Below, one piece after another: positions 1 to 13,331 of a stretch of 64,000 nucleotides of DNA (within the stretch, counting starts at the first letter, position 1; each line of letters begins with the position of its first letter). The stretch is from contig OX457064.1 in assembly GCA_949752795.1 (NCBI GenBank), forward strand, positions 41,102,368 through 41,166,367. Reading direction: 5' to 3'. The DNA comes from Hyperoodon ampullatus (taxonomy: Eukaryota; Chordata; Mammalia; Artiodactyla; Ziphiidae). Under the pieces are notes generated by a model. The model was not told where the DNA came from, searched no databases, and saw only the letters and a list, made by a program, of their open reading frames with translations. The position numbers and the translations under genes were made by a program.

Positions 1-530
1 GAGAAAGTTAGAAAGTTTTATGAAAACTTATTAAAGCTGACATAAATAAAAGGAATAATATTTCATATTCATCCTAGGAAGACCCAATATTGAAAAAACA
101 TTAATTTTCCACTAATTAAGGTATAGGTTTAATTAATATTATAAAAAAGCATTTGTAAGTATTATTGTTAGATTTAAGAGAATGCTGCATCACAAAACAG
201 GAAAATTTATGATGAAATAGAAACAAAGATTAGGAAAACATCTCTGAAATTAAAATTATGATGCCAACATTAAAAAAATGTTGAGTAATACAATATATAT
301 TTGAAGAAGACCTTAATGCTCTGACTGTAAATAGTGGATCCAGTTTGCACAAAGGGCAAAATAACAGAGAGATATAAGGTCTAGTATTCATTTAGTAAAA
401 ACTCCGAATAAAGAAGGGCATTAAGGAATTTTGAAAAAATATTGATAAATAAAAATATCATGTTTGAAATACCATGCAAACTAAAAGGTGTGGCATGGTT
501 TGAGCTGTTGATTGAATATAAGAAGATGGA

Positions 531-720
531 GGGCTTCCCTGGTGGCGCAGTGGTAGCGAGTCCGCCTGCCGATGCAGGGGACACGGGTTCGTGCCCCGGT
601 CCGGGAAGATCCCACATGCCGCGGAGCTGCTGGGCCCGTGAGCCATGGCCGCTGAGCCTGCACGTCCGGAGCCTGTGCTCCGCAACGGGAGAGACCACAA
701 CAGTGAGAGGCCCGCGTACC

Positions 721-754
<34 letters not shown>
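531..754 (+). mobile_element. CHR-type SINE, young
   Basis: Complete head with pol III A-box-like (tggcgcagtggt) and B-box-like (ggttcgtgcccc) motifs, a body ending gcgtaccgc, and a pure tail of more than 30 A. It is flanked by the TSD gaagatgga (522-530 and 755-763). Confidence 0.95.
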
Positions 755-756
<2 letters not shown>

Positions 757-2409
757 AGATGGAATCTACTTGATGCTTGAAACATTCTTTTTCAAGTGAC
801 ATAAGATTAATTTAGCTTTCAGCTCCTTCCCTCAGGGACAAATCACACTGTTTGGTTAAGAAGTAAATTATACTCTTATATGCTTATTTTTATAAATGCT
901 AAGTGGTTTTGAAATTTTAGAATCAAAAACCAGACAGAATATTGAAATGTGTTACGGTGGGCTAAGATGCGAAAACAGAGAGACCAAACTTTCTGAGATT
1001 TAAAGAACAAGGAAGTTTATATCCTTCCTACACAAAATACTTGGGGAATGTGCCAGATCTGTGGGTGGTTCTACATCACAGAGTACTTTTATCTTGTGGC
1101 CTTGCCATTTATGCTGGGAGTAGGTCCTGTTCATTTTCCAGGTGGCAAAAACAGGGAAGACAAAGCATGAAGAAGGTGTATCACTATTTAAGTGTCCCAA
1201 TTTGGAATTAGCACATATGACTTTCTTGCATTCCATGCCTCATTTTTACATCTAAGTTATAGAGGAGGAATCTCCATCACAGAATAAAAATGCAAACATA
1301 AAGGTATGGTTAAGAAAAGTTGGAAAAAGGAATAGAGAAATAGACTGTAGGCCAAACAATTTTCTGAGACTTCATAGAGAGCAGACAACAGACACATTGA
1401 AACTGAAGGATCAAGAAATAGAGTTTTAGTGAATTATTTGCAGTTATCAGTTATAAAATGTCAATCAGGAGAACTAAAGCTAGTCATATAACCAGTAAAA
1501 TTTTGAATAGATCTGTGTGTTTTGGGGGAGGTGTATATAAAACATAGCTCTTTTATATCAGGTAATAAATAGATATTGTGACAAGAAACAAATCACTAAG
1601 CAGAATAGAAATGGTGAAAATAGTTAATTCTGGGGTTTGGGTGAGCCTTTACTTTTATTTTATACCCTGTGGTACTGATCGAATATTTTAATCAAGTTAC
1701 TTTAACCATATTACTCTTAAATGATGATTATAATCATACTACTTCCATAATTAAAAATAGAATAATAGAATAATGTTAAAACATGGTAGCTATGTCTCTT
1801 AATTAAACTTTTCAAGTTCCCTTTGTTAATTTAAGCAATTGACATAAAAATAAGAACACATGTTTTCTTCTTTCTACTAATTCATAATATATTTAAAAGT
1901 CACAAAAATGAAGCAATACATACCTTGAAAATGCAGAACTATCTATACAAGAGTAGAAGTTAAAGGCCAATTCCTTCTTCAATTCTCTCTTTTAGCTGAA
2001 GGCGAGAAATATAAAAACAAATGCTTTCTTAGTTGACTGAATATTTTGTATCAGTAAATGTTACATGGGGCCTCAACCTTTTTCTCTTTACTTTCTAGAA
2101 AAAAATCAAGCAACTTGTAAGAATGGTTCCATCTGCAAAAGGTTATAGAGTAATTAATACTGTAAAATCAATTCTTAGTTTATTTTGATACAATCCTATG
2201 AAATGAGATTTGGTTAATAAGCAGCTAGCATACTCATTTACAAAGAGATTTTAATGTAATCTGTGTAGCATATAAAAATGACTTTTATGGAAGTACTTTA
2301 TGTGCCAGGTGCTATGGGAAAAAATTAGAAAGTAAGTCATGGCCATTAGCTTAATGCAGCTTGCAATGTAGCATATACAGAGTGTTTTACAACTGGAAAA
2401 GGCTTAGAA

Positions 2410-2530
2410 ATTGCACACTCTATCATCTTTATGTACAGATAAGAAAAATTAGGCCCAAGGAATATATTTGCCCTAATAGTACAGGTCTCCTAACTCTGAA
2501 TGTTATGCTCATTCCACTTGAGAGCACTTT
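2410..2530 (-). mobile_element. MIR/L2-like remnant
   Basis: Sequence such as ctatcatctttatgtacaga, followed by a degraded form of the ancient MIR core, reads in reverse. The preceding 2290-2345 (gccaggtgctatggg) looks like an L2 end. Highly diverged. Confidence 0.45.
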
Positions 2531-2869
2531 TATTCTTCAATGACTTTAACTTGATAATCTTTAAGAGGATGATGCTCAGTAATCACTCTGCTACAATGCA
2601 AGAAAAAATAGAGAATTTATATACTAGTAATACCTATGTCTACTTAATTATTCATAGCAATATGGAATCTGAAATTAATGTGTCATTTTTACTTCAGCAC
2701 GTGATTAATGTAGTTAGAATGCAAGTAGATTTGCACCACATTTGAATCATGTACAGATCCTATACACATTAACAAACATCTTCTACTTACACACTGTTAT
2801 GACAAATTAAATTGGTACAGACTTGCTGAAGAGCAAATCAGCGTGATGTAAAAAAAAAGCCTTAAAATA

Positions 2870-3235
2870 TATAAAACCTTTGACCCAGGTATGTGTCCTT
2901 CAGGAATTTATCCTAAGGATGGAACCAAATATGGTGTAATGATATGTGTATATGTCATGTTTATTATACTTTTAATATTAATGTAAATTTAAAATAATTT
3001 CAGTGCTTAAATATAAGAGATTAGTAAATGAAACAGACAAACAAGAACACACTGTTTAGCCAATACTAGTGATACTAATGGTTTGGATATATGTTTATTA
3101 ACATGAAAAAATATTTAAAATACATTAAATATAAAAGCACCTTGAAAAATGCCATGTAACTTGTAATCCCATTTTTCATAACTTCTGATGCCAGTTTTAT
3201 AAATATGTATTTCTACATGCATATTGAAAATATCC
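2870..3235 (+). mobile_element. Old L1 3' fragment
   Basis: The stretch around 2903-2930 (aggaatttatcctaaggatg) is typical of the 3' part of ancient L1 ORF2. The rest is decayed and the boundaries are approximate. Confidence 0.45.
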
Positions 3236-5200
3236 CAGGAGGATATCACAATGATAATAGTAGTCATTTGCAGATAGAGACATTTTAGATGTTTATATCT
3301 TTTTGTATTTAAGTGCATTCCTTTTTTTTTAATGGGCATTATTAGCTATATATTCATAAAAAATACAATAATCTTGCCTTTATACATGAAAATCTTAATG
3401 GCAGAGGGACACATGCCACTTAATATGATGTCATCCGGGGCAGTGAGAGCCGGGGCATGTAAAGTAATCCGTGACAGAAAGGGAGGAAAGGAATCACAGA
3501 ATTCTAAGACAATAACAAATTATTATTTTTAGTATTATGAATTTGGATAAATTTGCTGCCAATTTTGTGTAATTGGCCATCTGTCTTGGTTAATTCAGAC
3601 TTTCTTAGAAAATCTAATAATTTTGAAAAGATTGTTGCTTATGACTACATAGATTCTTAAATTTTAAAAAAAGGGTAATTGATATTCAACTATAATTTGC
3701 TTAAGATTTAAATAACAGTTGCAAAGACAGTTGTTGAAAAGGTAATCCGATAACCTCATTCAGAGTAACATTCAAGTAAAACCAGCAAGTATGCCATAGC
3801 AAAATGACAATAATAGTAATATATGTAAAGGCACTTCACACTGCCTCTTCTCAGCTTTTCCATAATTTCAGATTTTAACTGAAACAAATATCCAAACAAT
3901 TTAGAATTTTCTTTATAGTTGTGTATGTGCTAGAATAATGTGCCTTAGGTAAAGCTCTTACTAGGTAATAATGGAAGTTTATTTTAATTTCTTGGAAATC
4001 TCTTAATTTAACTTTAACTTTGGAGGAGATACTTTCCCAGTCTTTCTCAGGTTCTTCCTATCATAAAAACAACATCAAGATGATTTCTCCACAGCTTGTA
4101 AATCTCTTATGCACATTCAGACTTAAGTTGTCCTTATACTCCTCCCAATTCTGTAGGTGAGAGCAGATAACACTAAAACAAGTCAGGGCCAAAAAACTAA
4201 CAAAGCAGCTCGCTGTCACACATTCTAGTAACTCAAGCCAGTTTACAAAAGTCACACTGTCAGGAAAATGAGCTTACTGTCCTTTTTTTTTTCTCCTTTG
4301 CAGCGGACACTACAAAAATTTTGTGAGGCAGTATGGGTTTATGAGAACGTCGCTGTCTAATATAAACATGATTTTATCATGATGTTTGACAGGTTGCAAC
4401 ACAAAAGAATTTCCCATAGTTATTGGACAGTATAGTTATTTTTACTTAAGGTTCATTTATACTTCCTGGTGATCTCATCTTTTGTCCACGGCAAAAGCAC
4501 TCCCATATTCATTTCCTGAAATTTTTTATGGTATAGATGGTTTGTGTATGCATTTCTCTGTTCCTCATTATTGATTACTTAGAACAGGTTTATTTGGCTC
4601 CTCCAATTGGCTGGGTTATATTCCAGTGCTGTTCTTGGCTTTTCTCATGCTTGTGGTCTCTTCCTCATTACCTTCTTGGTTATTCTTCAGTTACTTTGAA
4701 CTCACTGACTTTATACATTCCATTTCTACTTAGTAGGTGTAAAGTATTCATCCCTCATTATCTGAATCAAATCCATTATTGAAAATGTGTTGACAATTGA
4801 TTTTTTTAAATAGTAGAAGCTTCTATGCCACTATTTTTAATAGGAAAGTTAACATGCATTCCCAGCCTATGAAAACACCCAACCAAATCTTCCAAAGTAG
4901 TAACAAATACTGAAGCACCTATACAAAACTCAACAGACTTTTGCATAATATAAAGCACTAATGCACCAATTACTTAATCATTTAACACCTAATTATTTAG
5001 CACTTTTTGAGCTTATTAGTATATATGTGTGTAGTATATAATGATACTGCTGTGTAAAGTATTAGCTACGAATTACCTTTTCCCTCTAAGCAGAAACTTG
5101 AAGAATGATTAAGTTACAGATGCAGTAAATAAAAATAACCCTTAAAACAAAAACAACAAAGAAACGAGGTAGATTTTTAAATTAAACTCTTGCAGACTTC

Positions 5201-5410
5201 TTTTTTTTTTTTTTTTTTGCATTATGTGGGCCTCTCACTGTTGTGGCCTCTCCCGTTGCGGAGCACAGGCTCCGGACGCGCAGGCTCAGCGGCCATGGCT
5301 CACGGGCCCAGCCGCTCCGCGGCATGTGGGATCTTCCCAGACCGGGGCACGAACCCGTGTCCCCTGCATCGGCAGGCGGACTCTCAACCACTGCGCCACC
5401 AGGGAAGCCC
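5201..5410 (-). mobile_element. CHR-type SINE
   Basis: Reverse-oriented copy. A T run at the left is the A tail, and ccaccagggaagcccc at the right is the head. TSD agacttctt or a close form on both sides (about 5193-5201 and 5412-5420). Confidence 0.94.
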
Positions 5411-7111
5411 CAGACTTCTTGATTGAAGTGAAAAGTGGGGTGGAAGATGTAGTCAAAGCTGCTGCTTGCTGAAGGGGGCGGATGAGCAGAAGGGGGCTGG
5501 TGAAGTGGGGAGAGAGGCAGGAATAAATGCCTGAGGTTTGACCATGTCCAAGTACATGGAACTAGTGGACAGTTTTGTCTTGTTGGCTCTTTAAACTCTA
5601 GAAATAGGTGGTTGTAAACTACCAGCTGATGCCAGAGACCACAACAATAGGAGGCTTAAAACTCGAATTCCACATCTGTTTCCATTCCCTTTGTGTCAAT
5701 AAAACTGGTGATAATATGACAATATGAGATGCTCATATTCCTGTCATGATCCCATGCACTTGTCAAATTATTTTAAAAATTTATTTATTTGTTTATTTAT
5801 TTAAGAATGTCCTTGAAGAAACATTACAAATAACCAGTTTAATTAAATCATTGCTGTTGAGTGCATCTTTTTAATGTTCTATGTAATAAAATAGGAAGTA
5901 TGCATAAGTAATTCTGATTGACACAGAAATATGTTGTCCCAAGGAAAAGCACTTGCTTTTATTGGAGGTGCAAGTTGAATTATTCACTTTTCTCGTAGTA
6001 TACCATTTTTAGTTGAAAGAATAATTGACAGACTATGTTTATTCAGGTATTTTGCCAAATTATTTTTATCTGTATGATCTAAAATTTATTTAGATACCAA
6101 GTATTTATATTTTCTTTGAATTCACAGTAATAATTATACTGAATGAATTTCTTGCTATTGCATACAAACCAATTCTGCAACATTTTCACTGTTCACAGTA
6201 GTAAATCTGGCCTCTTATACTAGACCCAAGATGTGTGTTTGGTTAGTTCTCTTCATAAAACTTTTGTAAGTTTACCAAAAAAGTATAGAACAGTGTGTTT
6301 TTCCATACTTTATTGTTAGGCATGAGGTCTATTTTGAAGCCCAGTTGATTAATATGAGTACCTTCTGGCTCTCAGGACCATTTCACTAATCCTTTGTTAG
6401 AGCAGAGTCATCTCCATTAGCACCTCACTGCACATAATGCATCACTCATATCATATAATATGCCTTCAAGGTTGTCAGTACCCCTGGCTGTAACAGTAAC
6501 AGTGTTAATGGGAGATATAAAGATCACTTGTACATTATCTCAAAATCAACAATCCTAGAAGGATGTCCTTGAGCAGGACATACCCTAGATATATCAAAAG
6601 AGCTGTTTGCAGAATTTTCCTTCTTCTTGAATTCTTCTTGAAACTTCTTGATGAATGGTGACAGCAAGCTATTCACTGAGCTTTGACTACCTCTTCATCA
6701 TTTAACATTACACTTTGGACTTACTACAGTATTGATGCTGAGGCCATGCTCTCCCTGGATTGCTCCCAGGCAGTGACCAAGCACAGTGGTGTTGGCCTGG
6801 TGGCCAACCAGGAGCTCACCACTTTCTCAGAACTTCATCACTTCTGAGGCCTGCCTACCCAGTTTTCATCTTCTTGTCTCCTTTCCCAAGTGCTAGACCT
6901 GCTTTAGAGTCTAAAGGCTCTCCCTGTCTATGCCCACTCCCTTTTATTTTTCACAGATGTCTCTCCAGTGTCTTGCATGAACGTCTCAGAGAATCTGAAC
7001 TAACATACCTTTTAGTAAAAAATAACTTTACAAAATTCCATTAAGATCCCTGGGGTTTACAAAGTAATGCTTTGGCTGAACATCACCTTTAAAGTTTCTA
7101 CCCAAATCTAG

Positions 7112-7317
7112 TGTGTAGTGATTTGAATAGTGCCTGTTCCCCCCAATCCCCCACAAAAGATATGCCCAAATTCTAACCCCTGGAACCAGTGAAGGTGACC
7201 TTATTTGGGAAAAGGGTCTTTGCAAATATCATTAAAAAATCTCAAGATGAGCTCATCCTGGGTTTAGCGCAGGCTCTAAGTCCAATGGCCAGTGTCCTTA
7301 TAAAAGGCAGAAGAGGA
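7112..7317 (+). mobile_element. Old LTR (MLT1/MaLR-like), left half
   Basis: Begins tgtgtagtgatttgaatag and contains gtgaccttatttgggaaaag and gtccttataaaaggcag, which I recognise from ancient non-autonomous mammalian LTRs. It is interrupted by the L1 at 7318 and resumes at 13039. It has no coding capacity. The exact subfamily is uncertain. Confidence 0.65.
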
Positions 7318-7691
7318 GGGAGGCGGAGTCAAGATGGCGGTGTGGGAAGCCACGAAGTTAGCATCCCTCCACAACTAGGGTGCCCTCTAGCAGCTGGTGG
7401 AGGACTCTGATGCCCAAGGAGATGGGAGGAACCCCAAAGTGAACCGGCAGCTTGTGGGATCTTCGTTCATGAGCTGAAGCTCCTGTGGTGGGAGCTTTGA
7501 GTCCGAACCACTGGACTTACAGAGAACCTCAGACCCCAGGGAATATTCATCGAAGTGAGGACTCACGGAGTTCCTCACCTCAGCACCAAGACCCAGCTCC
7601 ACCCAGCAGCCTACCAATTCCAATGTTGGAAGCCTCAGGCCAAACACCCAGTAAGACAGGAACACAATTCCACTCATAAAAATAAAAAAAA

Positions 7692-8588
7692 ATGAGATGG
7701 CAAAACAATATGTCACAGATGAAGGAGCAAGGTAAAAACCTACAAGACCAAATAAATGAAAAGGAAATACACAATGTACCTGAAAAAGAATTTGGAGTAA
7801 TGATAGTAAAGATGATCCAGAATCTTGGAAGTAGAATGGAGGCACGGATTGAGAAAATACAAGAAATGTTTAACAAAGATCTAGAAGAACTAAAGAACAA
7901 ACAGAGATGAACAACACAATAACTGAAATGAAAAATATACTAGAAGGAATCAATAACAGAAAAATGGAGGCAGAAGAACGAATAAGTGAGCTAGAAGACA
8001 AAATGGTGGAAATAACTGCCGAGGAGCAGAATAAAGAAAGAAGATTGAAAAGAATTGAAGACAATCTCAGAGACCTCTGGGACAACACTAAATGCACCAA
8101 CATTCGAATTATAGGAGTCCCAGAGGAAGAGAAAAAGAAAGGGTTTGAGAAAATATTTGAGAGATTATAGTTGAAAACATCCCTAACATGGGAAAGGAAT
8201 TGGTCACCCAAGTCAAGAAAGCACAAAGAGTCCCATACAGGATAAACCGTAGGAAAAACACACCAAGGCACATGTTAATCAAACTAACAAAAATTAAATT
8301 CAAAGAAAAAATATTAAAAGCAGCAAGGGAAAAACAAAAAATGATGTAAAGGAATCCCCATAAGGTTATCAGCTGATTTTTCAGCAGAAACTCTGCAGGC
8401 CAGAAGGGAGTGGCAGGATATACTTAAAGTGATGAAAGAGAAAAACCTACAACCAAGATTACTCTATCCAGCAAGGATCTCATTCAGAATTGATGGAGAA
8501 GTCAAAAGCTTTTCAGACAAAAAAAAGCTAAGAGAATTCAGCCCCACCAAAGCAGCTTTACAACAAACGCTGAAGAAACTTCTCTAGG
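7692..8588 (+). pseudogene. L1 ORF1 remnant (RNA-binding chaperone)
   Basis: ORF1p packages L1 RNA as a coiled-coil trimer. The first frame starts MRWQNNMSQMKEQGKN and stops at 7908. A second frame (7907-8170) continues with coiled-coil heptads (ISELEDKMVEITAEEQNKER) and the RRM-like LRDLWDNTKCTNIRIIGVPE, ending at a stop at 8168-8170. The C-terminal part (8170-8588, with RISFRIDGEVKSFSDKKKL-like sequence) follows in another frame. Broken at least twice, so not functional. Confidence 0.85.
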
Positions 8589-8644
8589 CAGAAAACACAA
8601 AAGAAGAAAAGACCCACAAAAACAAACCCAAAACAATTAAGAAA

Positions 8645-11600
8645 ATGGTAATAGGAACATACATATCGATAATAACCTTGAAAGTAAATGGATTAAATAC
8701 CCCAACAAAAAGACACAGCCTGGCTGAGTGGATACTAAAACGTGACCCATATATATGCTGTCTACAAGAGACCCACTTCAGACCTAGGGACACTTCCAGA
8801 CTGAAAGTGAAGGGATGGAAAAAGATATTCCATGCAAATGAAAATCAAAAGAAAACTGGAGTAGCAATACTCGTAGCAGATAATATAAACTTTAAAATAA
8901 ACACTTACAAAAGATAAGAAGGGACACTAGATGGGCTTCCCTGGTGGCACAGTGGTTTAGAGTCTGCCTGCCAATGCAGGGGACACGGGTTCGTGCCCCA
9001 GTCCGGGGAGATCCCACATGCCGCGGAGCGGCTGGGCCCGTGAGCCATGGCCATTGAGCCTGTGCGTCCGGAGCCTGTGCTTCTCAATGGGAGAGGCCAC
9101 AACAGTGAGAGGCCCGCGTACCGCAAAAAACAATAAAATAAAGAAGGGACACTAGATAATGATCAAAAGATCAATCCAAGAAGAGGATATAACAATTATA
9201 AATGTTTATGCACCCAACATAGGAGCACCTCAATACATAAGGCAAATGCTAACAACCATGAAAGGAGAAATTGACAGTAACACAATAATAGTAGGGGACA
9301 TTAACACCCCACTTATACCATGGACAGATTATCCAAACAGAATATAAATAGGGGAACACAAGCTTTAAATGACACAATAGACCAAATAGATCAAATTGAT
9401 ATTTATAGAACATTCCTCCCAAAAAGTGGCAGAATACACTTTCTTCTCAAGTGCACATGGAACATTTTCCAGGATAGATCACATCTTGGGTCACAAATCA
9501 ATCCTCGGAAAATTTTAGAAAATAGAAATCGTACCAAGCATCTTTTCTGATGACAACACTGTAAGATTGGAAATCAATTACAGGAAAAAAGTGGTAAAAA
9601 ACACAAATACACGGAAGCTAAACAGTGAGCTACTAAATAACCAAAAGATCATTGAAGAAATCAAAAAAGAAATTAAAAAATACTTGGAAACAAATGACAA
9701 CAAGAACACAATGACCCAAAACCTATTGGATGCAGCAAAAGCAGTTCTAAGAGGGAAGTTTATAGCAATACAATCTCACCTCAAGAAACAAGAAAAGTCT
9801 CAAACAATGTAACCCTACACTTAAAACAACTAGAGAAAGAACAAAGAAAACCCAAAGTCAGTAGAAGGAAAGAAATCATAAAGATCAGAGCAGAAGTAAA
9901 TGAAATAGAAATGAAGAAGACCCGAGCAAAGATCAATAAAACTAAAAGCTGGTTCTTTAAGAAGGTAAACAAAATTGATAAACCCTTAGCCAGACTCATC
10001 AAGAAAAAAAGGGAGAGGATGCAAATCAAGAAATTTAGAAATGAAAAAGGAGCAATCACAACTGACAATGCAGAAGTACAAAGGATTATAAGAGAGTACT
10101 ACAAACAACTATATGCCAATAAAATGGACAACCAGGAAGAAATGGACAGATTCTTGGAAAGGTACAATTTTCCAAGACTGAACAAGGAAGAATCAGAATA
10201 TATAAACAGACCTATCACAAGTACTCAAATTGAAACTGTAATTAAAAATCTTCCAACAAACAAAAGTCCAGGACCAGATGGCTTCACAGGTGAATTCTAT
10301 CAAACATTTAGAGAAGAGCCAACACTGATCCTTCTCAAACTCTTCCAAAAAATTGCAGAGGGAGAAACACTCCCAAATTTATTCTATGAAGCCACCATTA
10401 CCCTGATACCAAAACCAGAAAAAGGTATCACACACAAAAAAAATTATAGACCAATATCACTGATGAACATAGATGCCAAAATCCTAAACAAAATACTAGC
10501 AAACAGAATTTGACAGAACATTAAAAGGATCGTACACCATGATCAAGTGGGATTTATCCCAGGGATGCAAGGATTCTTCAATATATGCAAATTAATCAAT
10601 GTGATACACCACATTAACAAATTAAGGAATAAAAACCATATGATCATCTCAATAGATGCAGAAAAATCTTTTGACAAAATTCAACACCCATTTATGATAA
10701 GAACTCTCCAGAAAGTGGACATAGAGGGAACCTACCTCAACATAATAATGGCCATATATGACAAACCCACAGCAAGCATCATACTCAATGGTGAAAAAGC
10801 ATTTCCACTAATATCAGGAACAAGACAAGGATGTCCACTCTCGCCACTCTTATTTAACATAGTTTTGTAAGTCCTAGCCACAGCAATCAGAGATGAAAAA
10901 GAAATAAAAGGAATACAAATTGGAAAAGAAGAAGTAAAACTGTCACTGTTTGCCCATGGTGTGATACCATACACAGAAGATCCAGAGATGCCACCAGAGA
11001 ACTAGTTGAACTAAGCAATGAATTTGGTAAGGTTGCAGGTTACAAAATTAATCCACAGAATTTTCTGGCACTCCTATACACCAACAAGGAGAAATCAGAA
11101 AGAGAAATTAAGGAAACACTCCCATTTACCACTGCAACAAAAAGAATAAAATACCTAGGAATGAAACTGCCTAAGGAGGCTTAAGATTTGTGTTCAGAAA
11201 GCTATAAAACACTGATGAAAGAAATCAAAGATGACATAAACAGATGGAGAAATATACCATGTTGTTGGATTGGAAGAATCAATATTGTGATAATGGCTAT
11301 ACTACCCAAAGCAATCTACACGTTCAGTGCAATCCCTATGAAAATACCAATGGCATTCTCCACAGAATTAGAACAAAAAGTTTTACAATTTGTATGGAAA
11401 CACAAGACCCCGAATAGCCAAAGCAATCTTGAGAAAGGAAAATGGAGTTTGAGGAATCAGGCCCCCTGAGTTCAAACTATACCAGAAAGCTACAGTAATC
11501 AAGACAGTATGGTACTGACACGAAAACAGAAATATAGATCAGTGGTACAGGATAGAATGCCCAGAGATAAACCCACACTCTTATGGGCACCTAATTTATG

Positions 11601-12590
11601 ACAAAGGAGGCAACAATATACAATGGAGAAAAGACAGCCTCTTCAATAAGTGGTGTTGGGAAAGCTGGACAGCTACATGTAAAAGAACGAAATTAGAACA
11701 CTACCTAACATTTAACACAAAATTAAACTTCACATGGATTAAAGACTTAAATGTAAGACCAGACACTATAAAACTCTTACAGGAAAACATAGGGAAAACA
11801 CTCTTTGACATAAACCACAGCAAGATTTTTTGGATCCCCCTCCTAGAGTAATGGAAATTTAAAAAAAAGAAACAAATGGGACCTAATGAAACTTAAAAGC
11901 TTTTGCACAGCAAAGGAAACCATAAACAAGACGAAAAGATAGCCCTCAGAATGGGAGAAAATATTTGCAAATGAACCAGCAGACAAAGGATTAATCTCCA
12001 GAATATACAAACAGCTCACGGAGCTCAATATCAAAAAAACAAACAACCCAATCCAAAAATGCGTGGAAGACCTAAATAGACATTTCTCCAAAGAAGATAT
12101 ACAGAATGCACACAAACACATAAAAGGATGGTCAACATCACTAATTATTAGAGAAATGCAAATCAAAACTACAATGAGGTATCACCTTATGCCAGTCAGA
12201 ATGGCCATTATCAAAAAAGCTAGAAACAATAAATGCTAGAAAGGGAGTGGTGAAAAGGGAACCCTCTTGTACTGTTGGTGGGAATGTAAATTGATACAGC
12301 CACTATGGAGAACAGTAGAGTTTCCTTAAAAAACTAAAAAGTAGAACTACCATATGAACCAGCAATACCACTACTGGACATATACCCTAAGAAAACCATA
12401 ATTCAAAAAGTGTCATATATCACAATGTTCATTGCAGCAGTATTTACAATAGCCATGACATGGAAGCATCCTACAGGTCCATCGACAGATGAATGGATAA
12501 AGAAGATGTGGCACATATGTGCAATGCAATATTACTCAGCCATAAAAAGAAATAAAATTGAGTTATTTGAAGTGAGATAGATGGACCTAG
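8645..12590 (+). pseudogene. L1 ORF2 remnant (endonuclease / reverse transcriptase)
   Basis: The endonuclease start is recognisable (LKVNGLNTPTKRHSLAEWIL, CCLQETH), with the catalytic-type QETH still present. A SINE then splits it at 8933. The reverse transcriptase part includes [18 protein letters not shown] and [20 protein letters not shown] (9911-10513), then [18 protein letters not shown] (to 10867). Where the family has the catalytic FADD, this copy reads FAHG at about 10950. Several stops and frameshifts follow to the C-terminal end near 12590 (gaatggataaagaagatgtg region). Dead. Confidence 0.88.
8933..9140 (+). mobile_element. CHR-type SINE inside the L1
   Basis: Inserted in the L1 endonuclease region. 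A perfect 17-bp TSD, aagaagggacactagat, lies at 8916-8932 and 9141-9157. The A tail is short and interrupted (caataaaata), and several head CpGs are already mutated. Confidence 0.96.
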
Positions 12591-13038
12591 TGTCTGTCAT
12601 ACAGAGTGAAGTAAGTCAGAAAGAGAAAAACAAATACCATATGCTAACACATATATATGGAATCTTTAAAAAAAAAAGTTTTTGATGAACCTAGTTGCAG
12701 GGCAGGAATAAAGAGGTAGACATAGAAAATGGACTTGAGGACATGGGGCAGGAGGGCAAAGCTGGGGAGAAGTGAGAGTAGCATCGACATATGTATACTA
12801 CCGAATGTAAAAGAGTTGGCTGGTTGAAAGCAGAAGCATAGCACAGGGAGATGGGCTCGGTGCTTTGCGATGATGTAGATGGGTCGGATAGGGAGGATGG
12901 GAGGGAGGCTCAAGAAGGAGGGGATATGAGGACATGTGTATGCATATGGCTGATTCGCTTTGTTGTGCAACAGAAACTAACACAGTACTGTGAAGCAATT
13001 ATACTCCAATAAAGATCTATTTAAAATAAATAAATAAA

Positions 13039-13331
13039 TAAAAGGCAGAGGAGGAGAAGACACAGAGAAATGGAGAAGGCCCTGTTCTGACAGGGACAAA
13101 CATCAATGTGATAGGTCACCAAGGCCAAGATGGCCAAGGATTTCCAGCAGCCACCAGAAGCTAAGGGAGAGGCATGAGACAGATTCTTCCTCAAAGCCTC
13201 CAGAAGGAACCATCCTTCAAGTTACCTAATATCAGATCTCTGGCCTCCAGAACTATGAGAAAATAAATTTCTGTTGTTTTAAGGCACCAAGTTTGTGGTA
13301 ATTTTTTTTACAGCAGTCTAAGAAACTTACA
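13039..13331 (+). mobile_element. Old LTR (MLT1/MaLR-like), right half
   Basis: Continues the LTR broken at 7317 with agaagctaagggagaggcat, a polyadenylation-type aataaatttctgttgtttta and an end near cagtctaagaaacttaca. Together with 7112-7317 it makes a solo LTR of about 480 bp. Confidence 0.65.

Larger units (their letters stand above)
7318..13038 (+). mobile_element. L1 retrotransposon, near full-length, inactive
   Basis: A LINE-1 of about 5.7 kb including a later SINE. It starts at gggaggcggagtcaagatgg, a typical L1 5' end, has a short 5' UTR, remnants of both ORFs and a G-rich 3' UTR, and ends with aataaagatctatttaaaat and a (TAAA)n tail. A 17-bp TSD with one A/G difference flanks it (7301-7317 and 13039-13055), so this is one target-primed insertion. 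Stops and frameshifts break both ORFs. The element sits in the sense orientation relative to DGKB. Confidence 0.93.

Noticed and set aside
535..605. tRNA-like heads of the SINEs as tRNA genes.
   Set aside because: The A- and B-box motifs are present, but the sequence does not fold into a full cloverleaf with an anticodon arm and it continues into a SINE body.
442..802. Open frames of 60-134 residues on both strands over the SINE copies (also at 5182, 8905, 20303-20637, 21455-21766, 24340-24697, 31660, 42727-43143, 50953-51336, 58575-59036, 60370-60730, 63076-63379).
   Set aside because: They repeat the same translated SINE with poly-Lys or poly-Phe from the A tail. They have no conservation as proteins and arise wherever the SINE lies.
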